Assembly (NCBI GenBank): GCA_903870275.1
Contig: CAIQCK010000008.1
Span: 1-64,000, forward strand
From: an uncultured bacterium
Lineage (GTDB): Bacteria; Verrucomicrobiota; Verrucomicrobiia; CAIQCK01
Reading direction: 5' to 3'
Length of the DNA: 64,000 bases
The notes beneath the pieces are model-generated. The model did no database searches. It saw only the letters and a program-made list of their open reading frames with translations, and was not told where the DNA came from. Positions 22,359 through 30,567 of the stretch are shown here, piece after piece (the first letter of the stretch is position 1; every line of letters starts with the position of its first letter). A program made the translations under genes and the position numbers.

Positions 22359-22754
22359 CTAAACATCTGAGGGCGAAATCATGCGTTCCCCACAAGCTGG
22401 ACACTGAACTTCGATGCCAACACGCGCTTGATCAACGGAGAGACGCTGCCCGCATTTGTTGCAAGCAAACTCTATCACCTTCGGAGAAGGCACCACCAGG
22501 GATTGATTGCACGCCGGGCACTGGATGGTTTCACCCGCTCCGGCTTCGTCAACCATGAGATGCTGTCCGCATTTCGGACAGGAAAACTCAATGTCTGTCC
22601 CGGCGTCCGGCTGGCTGGCTGGGGAAGCATCAGCCTCCAACGAGGGAATTATCAGGCTCTGGTTGCACTCCGGACACTGGTCGGTTTTGCCGGCCTCGGC
22701 TGCGTCCACCGTGAGGCGCTCACCGCACTTCGTGCAGGAAAACTCAATGTCCAT
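22359..22754 (-). CDS. protein of three tandem zinc ribbons
   Basis: A 131-residue protein made of three similar zinc ribbons: FSCTKCGERLTVDAAEAGKT..CPECNQS, then FSCPKCGQHL..CPACNQS and FACNKCGQRL..CPACGER. Each has CxxC, about 15-16 residues, then CxxC, and ends in SLIIPS, SLVVPS or MISPS. It is probably a nucleic-acid or protein-binding scaffold; there is no catalytic part. The gene stands alone, with about 300 bases of non-coding sequence on its upstream side before the divergent sigma factor gene. Confidence 0.8.
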   Translation of the reverse strand: MDIEFSCTKCGERLTVDAAEAGKTDQCPECNQSLIIPSLEADASPASQPDAGTDIEFSCPKCGQHLMVDEAGAGETIQCPACNQSLVVPSPKVIEFACNKCGQRLSVDQARVGIEVQCPACGERMISPSDV

Positions 22755-23058
22755 TTTAACGTCCTTTCCTCGCCCTTCACAAACTGCATCAAAAACCGCT
22801 GCCGCTATTTACTCCCGCACTTGAACACGGTCAACTTCAAAACATCAGTGCTGAAAGGTGGAATTGAAAGAGTTGTTTGCAGTGAGGATACGGTCGGGAC
22901 AACCGTAGCGGCTCAGCAAATCAAGATGCGTTCAAGGCGGTTTGAAAACCGCGTTTTGTCAATCCGCCGGGTTCGTTTCGTCTTTTTCAAGGCGTGGATT
23001 TCATTTATTTCGAGATTCTTGTCACCTCCCAGCCTGTTTCGGGTGCTTACAGGGTGAT
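22755..23058. other. divergent intergenic region
   Basis: Separates the zinc-ribbon gene (minus) from the ECF sigma fusion gene (plus), so it should contain both promoters. No repeat, RNA or confident promoter box was recognised. TGTCACCT at about 23020 is only a weak resemblance to the TGTAACAA motif found elsewhere in the window. Confidence 0.4.
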
Positions 23059-25626
23059 ATGATGACAACCCGAGCAATGCACACGGCGGAATTCAACGAT
23101 GCCGAGTTGGTGGCCGACAGCCTGGACGGAAACCGGGATGCCTTCCGCCGGATTGTTGAACGGTATCAAACCCTGGTTTCCTCGCTGGCGTATTGCGCCA
23201 CCGGCAACGTGAGCCTGAGCGAAGACCTCGCCCAGGAAACCTTCGTGACCGCCTGGAAAAAACTGGCCGAACTGCGCGAGCCGGCCAAGTTGCGGCCCTG
23301 GTTGTGCAGCATCACCCGTTTTCTGATCAGCAAGGAGTTCCGGCGCCAGGGACGCGAGCCGGTTCATGCCGCCGAATCGTTGGAGGCGGCGGATGAATGG
23401 GTCTCACCGGAACCGCTGCCGCCGGATCGGGTCATCAGCGACGAGGAAAAGGCCATTCTCTGGCGTTCCATCGAACGCATCCCGGAAATCTATCGTGAAC
23501 CGCTGGTCTTGTTTTACCGCGAGCACCAATCCATCGAGGCCGTGGCGCAGGATTTGGAGTTGAGTGAGGACGCGGTCAAGCAACGGCTGTCACGGGGGCG
23601 AAAGCTGTTGCAGGAGCAATTCCTCGCCTTTGTCGCCGGCGCGCTGGAACAGACCACTCCGGGCGAGACCTTCACGCTCGGCGTGCTCGCGGCGCTGCCG
23701 CTGCTGGCCACGACCGCCAAGGCGGCGACAGTGACCGTCACCGCGAGCAAAGGCAGCACGATAGCGAAGGCGACAGGACTGGGCGCGGCCTTTCAAGCCA
23801 GCCTCAAGGTCTTTGCCGGCTTGCTCAGTTTGTTCAGCCCTTTTGCGCTGCTCGGCAGCTATATCGGATTCAAGATGGGCGGTGACGCCCGGCAATCGCC
23901 GCAGCAACGCGAGTCGGTCGCCACGTTCTGGCGCATCATGGTGGGGTGCTTGGCCGTGTTTGTGGGGCTTCCGATTCTGTTGTGGCTTGTTCTGTCAGTC
24001 ATCCCCGTGAATTATTCAGAGGATTTCCTGTGGAGGTTGATGGGCGGAACGACCATTTGGCTGGGATTGATGTATGCCGTGGTTCCGGCAGCTCTGATAT
24101 GGTGGGCGTGGCAGCGGCGCCGGAAGCTCCAGTCGCAGGCAACCCGTGAACCGAAAGTAGTGCCGGACACGAGAAAGAAAATGCGGCTCGTCCCGTGGGT
24201 GGTGGCTGCGATGATTGGGGCGGCGTGCCTGCTCGGCCATTTCGTATCGAACCTGAACTTGGACGTCCAGCACATAACCACTGCGGAGGTCCAGAAAATG
24301 GTCGTGGATGGCAGGGGCAGGAAAGCCGAATTCTGCGTCGTGCAATACCAGAATGAACACCCTTATTTTTGGATCAAGCTGCGGGAAAACGGCAAGCTGG
24401 CCAAGTTCACTGCGCCCGTGGATGACGCCACACTGGCCCTGCTCAAGGAACATGGCATCAAGTACCAGACCGACGTCCACCGCGGCGGCGATTTCGCGCA
24501 TTGTGAATGGTCGCTCCCGATGCTGGCTCCATTCTGCCTTTTCATCCTGGTGATCGGCGGCGTCGTTCTCCTGCGCAGGCCGGGAAAATTCAACCCGCAG
24601 GAAATGGACGCGCAGCAGACAAGAAAAATGCAGCGGGTGGATAGAGCGGCGAACAAGGTCTTTGGCACGGGCTTTGCCTTGGTGCTGATCGTAGCAGCCT
24701 TCTCGCTGTGTATGTTGACCCGCTGGTGGCCGCACCACTTCGTCTCGGGGGCCGAGGCGCGACAGATCATTGCCTCGTCCAAGAACTTCCACTGCGAAGT
24801 GGTGCAATACAACAATGGGGCGAAGGAACTGTGGATCTCCTTGCGCGGAAGCGAGGCCCGCCACTACTTTGCTGGGACGGGCTTGCGTCCGATCTTGAAC
24901 GACGCGCCCAACAGTTTCATTACTCCTGCGGATAAGTCCATGCTCGCGCTGCTGGCGGAACAAGGGATTGCTTGCGGGACCTGTATTCAAGGGCGGGATT
25001 TCCTATGGCGCGGACCAGACCGCTGGCAGGCGCTGTTGGGCGGCCTCGTTCTGGCAGCGGGCGCGGTCTTCGTTTTGAGGCGGGCGTGGAAACCGCAGGG
25101 AATGGACACGCCGCAGACAAGAAGAATGCAGCAAGTAAAGGGAGTGGCGAAGAAGGTCTTTGGCACGGGCTTTGCGCTAGTGCTGACCCTAGCAGCCCTC
25201 GTGCTGGGTTTGCCGGCCTGCTGTTGGCAGCACCGCTGTGTCTCGGGGGCCGAGGCGCGACAAATCATTGCCTCGTCCAAGAACGTCCACTGCGAAGTGT
25301 TGCAATACAATAATGGGACGAAGGAACTGTGGTTCACTTTCCACAGAAACGAGGCATGCCGCTACTATAATAATGATATCGGCATCTATCCGGTCTTGGG
25401 CGGCGCACCCCGGAGTTTCATTGCTCCTGCGGATAAGTCCACGCTCGCGCTGCTGGCGGAACAAGGGATTGATTACGGGACCTATATTCAAGGCCAGGAT
25501 TTCGAATTGGACCGCAGGCAAGAGTTGTTGGGCAGCCTCGTTCTGGCAGCGGGCGCGGCTTTCATTTTGAGGCGAACATGGAAAAAGGAGCGCCGGTTGC
25601 CAGCGCCTGCCGCAGCCAGCGCCTAG
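23059..25626 (+). CDS. ECF sigma factor fused to membrane protein with three FtsH-ext-like repeats
   Basis: A protein of about 855 residues. Residues ~15-80 are sigma region 2 (LSEDLAQETFVTAWKKLAEL) and ~125-185 are region 4 (IPEIYREPLVLFYREHQS, then LELSEDAVKQRLSRGRKLL). Hydrophobic helices follow (~210-350). Then come three units, each a helix, ~75 extracytoplasmic residues, a helix and a short basic tail. Each extracytoplasmic part begins with a AEVQKM or AEARQI helix and ends LLKEHGIKYQT or LLAEQGI, much like the FtsH extracytoplasmic domain. Units two and three are near-identical at DNA level, so the duplication is recent. The start is an ATG pair at 23059/23062 after AGGGTG. This may be a membrane-tethered sigma factor (inference). 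Confidence 0.82.
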   Translation: MMTTRAMHTAEFNDAELVADSLDGNRDAFRRIVERYQTLVSSLAYCATGNVSLSEDLAQETFVTAWKKLAELREPAKLRPWLCSITRFLISKEFRRQGREPVHAAESLEAADEWVSPEPLPPDRVISDEEKAILWRSIERIPEIYREPLVLFYREHQSIEAVAQDLELSEDAVKQRLSRGRKLLQEQFLAFVAGALEQTTPGETFTLGVLAALPLLATTAKAATVTVTASKGSTIAKATGLGAAFQASLKVFAGLLSLFSPFALLGSYIGFKMGGDARQSPQQRESVATFWRIMVGCLAVFVGLPILLWLVLSVIPVNYSEDFLWRLMGGTTIWLGLMYAVVPAALIWWAWQRRRKLQSQATREPKVVPDTRKKMRLVPWVVAAMIGAACLLGHFVSNLNLDVQHITTAEVQKMVVDGRGRKAEFCVVQYQNEHPYFWIKLRENGKLAKFTAPVDDATLALLKEHGIKYQTDVHRGGDFAHCEWSLPMLAPFCLFILVIGGVVLLRRPGKFNPQEMDAQQTRKMQRVDRAANKVFGTGFALVLIVAAFSLCMLTRWWPHHFVSGAEARQIIASSKNFHCEVVQYNNGAKELWISLRGSEARHYFAGTGLRPILNDAPNSFITPADKSMLALLAEQGIACGTCIQGRDFLWRGPDRWQALLGGLVLAAGAVFVLRRAWKPQGMDTPQTRRMQQVKGVAKKVFGTGFALVLTLAALVLGLPACCWQHRCVSGAEARQIIASSKNVHCEVLQYNNGTKELWFTFHRNEACRYYNNDIGIYPVLGGAPRSFIAPADKSTLALLAEQGIDYGTYIQGQDFELDRRQELLGSLVLAAGAAFILRRTWKKERRLPAPAAASA
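24604..25590 (+). repeat. recent tandem duplication inside the sigma fusion gene
   Basis: Two in-frame units of about 480 bases, roughly 24604-25083 and 25087-25590. Long shared blocks include the coding sequence for KKVFGTGFALVL, VSGAEARQIIASSKN and the segment encoding PADKS-LALLAEQGI. Most differences are single bases. A first, more diverged unit lies at about 24190-24600. Confidence 0.75.
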
Positions 25627-25726
25627 CTTTTCATCGAACGGCTGAACACCCTGAAGAACATCAATCGTGTCATGTAATTCGTGATTCCAGCTTCGGCAGA
25701 AAAAGTGATCCCGGCCGCAGATTTCC

Positions 25727-25752
25727 TGTAACAAATCCCCAATTTTGGCTCT
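25727..25752 (+). promoter_or_regulatory. candidate ECF promoter, TGTAACAA-N14-CTCT
   Basis: TGTAACAA at 25727-25734 followed after 14 bases by CTCT. The same -35-like box with CTAA at the same distance precedes the second ECF sigma gene and the kinase gene. It lies 90 bases before the secretin-like gene. The AAC core is usual in -35 elements read by ECF sigma factors (known of the class); use here is inferred. Confidence 0.45.
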
Positions 25753-25841
25753 GTAGAAGGTGTATGGACGTGTTTTCTGCCAACCAAACCATGAACCGGA
25801 CCCATTTCGTAAGGCCGAAACAACCCAAGGACCAACAAACC

Positions 25842-28022
25842 ATGAAAACAAATCGCATATTCGGCATACTCACTGCCGCGGTGATTCTCTTTGCGGCACC
25901 GTTGCAACTGTACGCGTCCGATGCGCCGCGCCTGCAAATCCGCCTCGTCGCTGACGCCAACGCCGCCCCGCCATCCGCCGGCGGCGATCCCGCGCCGGCA
26001 CCGGCGGCCAAGTCCAAGGAGGCGGAGACGCCGCCGCCACTGGATGTGTTCGCCTGGCACATCGAGGAGCAACTCGCTCCCATTGATCCCAATCTCGCGA
26101 AGTTATTCCGAAAGCTGGATTCCAAGAATTTGGAGTGGAGTGAAATGCAGGTGAGGCAGGAAGTTAACAACTACCTCCGGTCTCACCCAATCGACCGCAG
26201 GGCCAAAGAGATACTGAAGCGTTTGGGCTTCTTCCCCTCCAACATCGAAATGGACTTTGCCTTCGTTTCCTTCCCCAAGAAGGAGATGGAAGCGATGGCC
26301 CGGCAGGCGGGGGGCGCTTTGCCCACACAAGAGCAGCTCAAGCAGGCGTGGGCTGAGGGCAAGGGCAAGCTGCTCACGACAACCAAAGTCGTCACAATAT
26401 CCGGGCAACAGGCCAAGGTTGAAGGCATCCAGGAAACGATCTACCCGACCCGGTTTGAACCCCCGCGAGGAAACGCTGCGGAAGGCGAACCCACAAGGGT
26501 CGCGGCGAAAGGTTCCGCTCCAACAGTGTCTCATGATCCCCACAACCCCGCGTGGCTTCCAACCCCGGCCGGCTTTCAAACGCGGAATGTGGGCACCACT
26601 GTCAATGTGACACCCCAGGTCACTCCTGGTTGTGACCTCATCAATATGACCTTCATACCGGAGCTTTCCAATGTCGAGTGGACTGCCATCGAGGAGAGCG
26701 TTTGCGAGGGCGGGCGGACCACGAAGCTGGCCCTGCAACAACCGGCTGTTTTTGACAACCGAGTGACGACCAGTGTTATGATGCTCGATGGCGAGACCCT
26801 GGTCGCCGGCGGCGGCCCCAACAAGGAGGGAAATGCATACAACTATCTCTTCGTCACCGCTCGAACATCCCTTGTGTGCCCGGAACCATTCAATCGGGGA
26901 AAATCAGACGGAGGCCGGTCGGAGCGCAAAGCACCGGCTGCGCCGGCCAAGTCCACGCCGGCAAGCGACCTGTCCGGAAAGGAAAAAACGACGTCTCCCC
27001 ATCCCCCGGAGAAAAGCGATTCGGAGAAACTCCTGCGCAGGGGTTACATGTTTCCGACGGGTACCTTCTCAGCCATTCTGGCGCCGGAAGAGCAGCCACG
27101 CGGGAAGAAGGCTCCTCCTGTTTCAACCAACGACATCAAGAAGTTTTTTCAAGACGCCGGCGTTTCGTTTCCACCCGGATCGTCTCTTCTCTTCAACGAG
27201 AAACTCAACACAGTGGTCATGGTCAACACGTCCAAGAACCTGGGCATTGTCGGCGCCATATTTGCCACTCTCGAAAAAGCCCAGTACCAGTTTGCAGAAG
27301 TGGGTTGCACGTTCGTTGCCTTCCCGCTGAAGGAGGTTCAAGACATGGCGCGGAAAGCCGGCGAGGTTTCGCCGACGCAGGAACTAATCAAACAAGCGTG
27401 GGCCGCGGGCAAGGGCAAACTGCTCGCCACGACCCGAATCACCAGCATTTCCGGGCAGCAAGCCAAGGCCGAGAATGTCACCGAAATCATCTACCCGACC
27501 AAGTATCAATCACCCCAGAACGAAACCACGGAAATTTCGACGACGAGTTGCACGAGCAAGGACGGGGAGAAGCTCCGGCGCGAGAACGAGAAACAGGGGG
27601 AACCGAAGCCAAAAACCCAGGCGGCCACGACGAAAACGGTCGTGTCCACCACGTCCCGCGAATCTCACAACCCAGGCTGGTTTCGCACGCCCGCAGATCT
27701 TCAAACACGCAATGTGGGCACGACCCTGAATATGACATCCCAAATTGGGGAAACGGGGCTGATCAATTTGACTCTCATTCCAGAGCGGAGTGATGTCACG
27801 TGGACCACTGTGGATGTCAGCATCGGCGATAAGGGAAAGACCACAAAACTGGCTCTCCAACAGCCGACCTTTTACACCGAGAGAGTCACTACCAGCATTA
27901 TGATTATGGACGGCGGGACGGTGGTCGCCGGCGGGATGCCTAACAAGACGGGCGACGAACTCCCTTATGTTTTGATCACGGCCCGAATCATCCCCGGCAA
28001 CGCGGAACCCACCAAGCCATAA
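25842..28022 (+). CDS. exported protein with duplicated secretin-like module
   Basis: A 726-residue exported protein (signal peptide TNRIFGILTAAVILFAAPLQ). Two homologous halves, about residues 130-340 and 490-720, each carry an alpha-beta stretch (FPKKEMEAMARQAG / FPLKEVQDMARKAG), then TRNVGTTVNVTPQV, P-rich and strand segments and VTTSVMMLDGETLVAGGGPN, which resembles the end of secretin domains (GspD/PilQ). Between them PPGSSLLFNEKLNTVVMVNT looks like an STN/N0-type domain. The ATG at 25842 is chosen because the longer frame lacks a signal peptide. It follows the sigma fusion gene by about 215 bases and has a candidate ECF promoter. A true pore role is uncertain. Confidence 0.75.
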   Translation: MKTNRIFGILTAAVILFAAPLQLYASDAPRLQIRLVADANAAPPSAGGDPAPAPAAKSKEAETPPPLDVFAWHIEEQLAPIDPNLAKLFRKLDSKNLEWSEMQVRQEVNNYLRSHPIDRRAKEILKRLGFFPSNIEMDFAFVSFPKKEMEAMARQAGGALPTQEQLKQAWAEGKGKLLTTTKVVTISGQQAKVEGIQETIYPTRFEPPRGNAAEGEPTRVAAKGSAPTVSHDPHNPAWLPTPAGFQTRNVGTTVNVTPQVTPGCDLINMTFIPELSNVEWTAIEESVCEGGRTTKLALQQPAVFDNRVTTSVMMLDGETLVAGGGPNKEGNAYNYLFVTARTSLVCPEPFNRGKSDGGRSERKAPAAPAKSTPASDLSGKEKTTSPHPPEKSDSEKLLRRGYMFPTGTFSAILAPEEQPRGKKAPPVSTNDIKKFFQDAGVSFPPGSSLLFNEKLNTVVMVNTSKNLGIVGAIFATLEKAQYQFAEVGCTFVAFPLKEVQDMARKAGEVSPTQELIKQAWAAGKGKLLATTRITSISGQQAKAENVTEIIYPTKYQSPQNETTEISTTSCTSKDGEKLRRENEKQGEPKPKTQAATTKTVVSTTSRESHNPGWFRTPADLQTRNVGTTLNMTSQIGETGLINLTLIPERSDVTWTTVDVSIGDKGKTTKLALQQPTFYTERVTTSIMIMDGGTVVAGGMPNKTGDELPYVLITARIIPGNAEPTKP

Positions 28023-28195
28023 TCGAATCACTCCGCGCCAAGGTCCGAAAGCGAGGTAGTAGTAGGGCTCGTTCTACCACGCCCCGTTCACCAGCGACCA
28101 AAAACTCGACGACAAAATGAAGGCATTGTGCGCCGTGCCGACGCCAGAGCAACAACACGGTCCCTCGCGACCGATTTAATGGAACCCACAACATC
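28023..28195. other. intergenic gap, no gene
   Basis: A 40-codon open stretch (about 28073-28180) encodes YHAPFTSDQKLDDKMKAL, which may be the tail of a lost gene, but nothing identifies it. No repeat or RNA was seen. Confidence 0.35.
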
Positions 28196-29206
28196 ATGCT
28201 CCGGTTCCTGACTCTGACTGGTCTCGTCATTGCCCTCGCGTCCCCGCTCCAGGCGCGGACGTTCACTTATTTCGCCGGCCGAAAAGTCGAGGCTGAGTTT
28301 GTGAGTCTGGTGGGCAATCAGGTCACCCTCAGCATCGCCGGAAGGCCGGTCGTCTTGATGCTCGCCTTGTTCTCGGCAGCCGACCAGAAGTTCATCCGCG
28401 AGTCGGCCGCCGGAGCCAGTCCGTCCGCGCCAGCCACCCTGCCGACACTCGCCGCGAAGTTGCGCACACCTGCCGTTCCCGGCATGAAACCTGCCGCGGG
28501 CGCGCCCGATCCGCGTGTGAAACCGGGCGAGAAGTTCTTCCTGGAGTTTCCCAGCCTCGGGCCCGACCGGCACGGCAGCCCTGCGAAGATGGAGGTGCGC
28601 ATCCCGGCCCGCTACGACGCGGCCAGGAAATATCCGCTCGTCATCTGGATGGGCGGCGGCGATGGCGGCAACGCCATCGGCATGTGTCCGGCGTTGGTGG
28701 ATCAGGACAGTTTTATTTGCGCCGGCCTGCCGTATCCCAAGGGGGCCAACAATCCCCAAAAGGCCAGTCTCGTGGGCGAGTACAAGAAAATCTGGAAATA
28801 CCAGCATGCCATGCTGGAGGAGCTGTACCGTGTGGTGCCGAACCTGGACCCGCGCCTGCGCATCATCGGCGGCTTCAGCAACGGCGCGCACACCATTGAC
28901 GGCATCCTGAACGAGGCCAGGGACTACACGGATTGGTTCAACTGCTTCATCCTGGTGGACGGCGGCGGCCAGGCCGAGCGCTGGCCGCACAAGGAAAACC
29001 AGTTTGCCTGCGTCCTTTGGGGAGAGAACAGCATGAACAAGCTGTCTGGTGAACACAACATCCACCTCGCCAAGCGGGCGAGGATGACCTTGATGGCTGA
29101 GGAGATGAAGGGCGCCGGCCATGAGTTTGCCAAGCCGTATGTGCCCAAGGTCCGCGAGTGGATCGAAACAACCGTCATCCCCGCCACGTTGGGCGGCGGG
29201 AAGTAG
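28196..29206 (+). CDS. exported alpha/beta hydrolase with SHD1-like N-terminal domain
   Basis: A 336-residue secreted protein. A signal peptide (RFLTLTGLVIALASPLQA) is followed by RTFTYFAGRKVEAEFVSLVG and FSAADQKFI, a small beta domain like SHD1, common in Verrucomicrobia and Planctomycetes. From about residue 115 comes an alpha/beta-hydrolase fold: YPLVIWMGGGDGG for the oxyanion region, IIGGFSNGAH with the nucleophile serine, and a C-terminal histidine in GAGHEFAKPY. It is likely an esterase or peptidase acting outside the cytoplasm; substrate unknown. Confidence 0.8.
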   Translation: MLRFLTLTGLVIALASPLQARTFTYFAGRKVEAEFVSLVGNQVTLSIAGRPVVLMLALFSAADQKFIRESAAGASPSAPATLPTLAAKLRTPAVPGMKPAAGAPDPRVKPGEKFFLEFPSLGPDRHGSPAKMEVRIPARYDAARKYPLVIWMGGGDGGNAIGMCPALVDQDSFICAGLPYPKGANNPQKASLVGEYKKIWKYQHAMLEELYRVVPNLDPRLRIIGGFSNGAHTIDGILNEARDYTDWFNCFILVDGGGQAERWPHKENQFACVLWGENSMNKLSGEHNIHLAKRARMTLMAEEMKGAGHEFAKPYVPKVREWIETTVIPATLGGGK

Positions 29207-29762
29207 CCGCACCGCTCCGGGAGAAAACCCATTGAGTGAACGCCAATCAAAGAAGCGCCGCAACAAGGAACTCAACGCATCCATCCCACTGTCTTGCCGG
29301 GCCAAAGTCATAAGAGCGCCTGACGTGGTGGATTGTTTGATGAATGCGCCGTGTCATTGCCAATACAGGCAAAGCTTCGGCACTACCTACTACTGCACAC
29401 ACCCACAACGCTCAACGATCGCGGCCAGAACGAACGTTGATTCGTCAACGGATCGGCAACCAGCGGGAAGCCAAGAGTCGTAAACACCATGTCGCTAAAT
29501 GCTGGAACCGCAAGGTTGCCGGGCAGCATCTGGGGACGACTCAATCCGTCCAAACTCAATTCCAGCACACATCAATGGTGGCAAAATCAGGTGCGTGATA
29601 AACCAGCCACAGATCGACTTGAGCCTCCCGACGCCCAAAGTGGGCATGAATCCAGCCAAAAATCCTGTTTCAGGCTTCAAGGGCTGGATGTAGCAGCCGC
29701 TCGCACGCCTTGATTGCTGTAACAACTTGCGCGTTCTTGCTAATCTTTTACAGCAGTTCCTC
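29207..29762. other. 556-base intergenic region
   Basis: No gene is supported. Short open frames of 60-75 codons on the plus strand (for example from 29489 and 29499) have no ribosome site and no recognised similarity. The only structured element is the candidate ECF promoter at 29718-29743 near the right end. Confidence 0.45.
29718..29743 (+). promoter_or_regulatory. candidate ECF promoter, TGTAACAA-N14-CTAA
   Basis: TGTAACAA at 29718-29725 and CTAA at 29740-29743, about 20 bases before the ECF sigma gene. The same boxes at the same spacing precede the kinase gene at 30533-30558, suggesting autoregulation and co-control. Confidence 0.55.
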
Positions 29763-30515
29763 ATGAGCAATTCGAACACCATGTCCGGTTCGGCGGGCCA
29801 GCCGCAGGCGTTTCCGCACACGCGCTGGTCGGTCGTGCTGGCGTCGCGCCGCACCGCATCGGCGGAATCGGCTGCGGCGCTCGACGCGCTCTGCCGCGCC
29901 TACTGGTATCCGCTCTACGCCTACGTCCGCCGCTGCGGCCAGTCGGCGCACGACGCCCAAGACCTGACGCAGGAATTTTTCCGCCGGTTGCTGGAGAAAC
30001 ACTGGCTCGATTCGGCCGACCGCAGCAAGGGGCGGCTGCGAACTTTCCTGATCACAGCGTTGAAGCGTTTCATGTCGCAGGAATGGCGGCGCGTTTGTGC
30101 GCAGAAACGTGGCGGCGGCCAGTTCCACGTGCCGATGGACACGGCGTTCGCCGAGAGCCGTTACGCGGCCGATCCTGCACCACGGGACGGCGCGGAGGAG
30201 TTGTTCGACCGGCAATGGGCGCTGACGCTGCTGGATCTGACGCTGGCGCGATTGCAAGCGGAGTTTGCCGCGGCGGGCAAGGCGACGGATTTCGAGGCGC
30301 TGAAGGACTGTTTGATGGCTGTGCATGGGACAATTGATTACCGTGCGGTGGCGGCGCGACTCGGAGGCAGCGAAGGCACCGCGCGCGTGGCGGTGCACCG
30401 GCTGCGGAAACGGTTCCGTGAGATTTGCCGCGAGGAGATTTCGCAAACGCTCACCGACGGCGCCGACCTCGACGCGGAGATGCGACATTTGGCGGAGGTA
30501 TTGGCCAAAGGGTAA
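29763..30515 (+). CDS. ECF-family RNA polymerase sigma factor
   Basis: A 250-residue sigma factor of the kind found in Verrucomicrobia and Planctomycetes. Region 2 is in TRWSVVLASRR to QSAHDAQDLTQEFFRRLLEK, with the DLTQEFF segment typical of these proteins. Region 4 is in IDYRAVAARLGGSEGTARVAVHRLRKRFRE-type sequence near residues 195-225. The ATG at 29763 is preferred; the longer frame adds 12 residues without support. It is followed 52 bases later by a large Ser/Thr kinase, a pairing known for such sigma factors, which may be controlled by phosphorylation rather than an anti-sigma factor (known for related groups; inferred here). Confidence 0.9.
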   Translation: MSNSNTMSGSAGQPQAFPHTRWSVVLASRRTASAESAAALDALCRAYWYPLYAYVRRCGQSAHDAQDLTQEFFRRLLEKHWLDSADRSKGRLRTFLITALKRFMSQEWRRVCAQKRGGGQFHVPMDTAFAESRYAADPAPRDGAEELFDRQWALTLLDLTLARLQAEFAAAGKATDFEALKDCLMAVHGTIDYRAVAARLGGSEGTARVAVHRLRKRFREICREEISQTLTDGADLDAEMRHLAEVLAKG

Positions 30516-30532
30516 ACAAAGTGCTGCTGATC

Positions 30533-30558
30533 TGTAACAATCCCCCGCCGATCACTAA
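30533..30558 (+). promoter_or_regulatory. candidate ECF promoter before the kinase gene
   Basis: TGTAACAA at 30533-30540 and CTAA at 30555-30558. The kinase ATG is at 30568, so a transcript starting seven or so bases after the -10 would be almost leaderless, in line with the absence of a Shine-Dalgarno site. Confidence 0.55.
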
Positions 30559-30567
30559 GTATCGGGC

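Noticed and set aside
24604..25590. CRISPR-like or assembly-artefact repeat
   Set aside because: Two long in-frame coding units with scattered substitutions, as expected of true tandem duplication; there are no short repeats with spacers.
29489..29713. Possible 74-codon gene upstream of the sigma factor
   Set aside because: No Shine-Dalgarno, no similarity, overlaps another open frame, and runs up to the candidate promoter.
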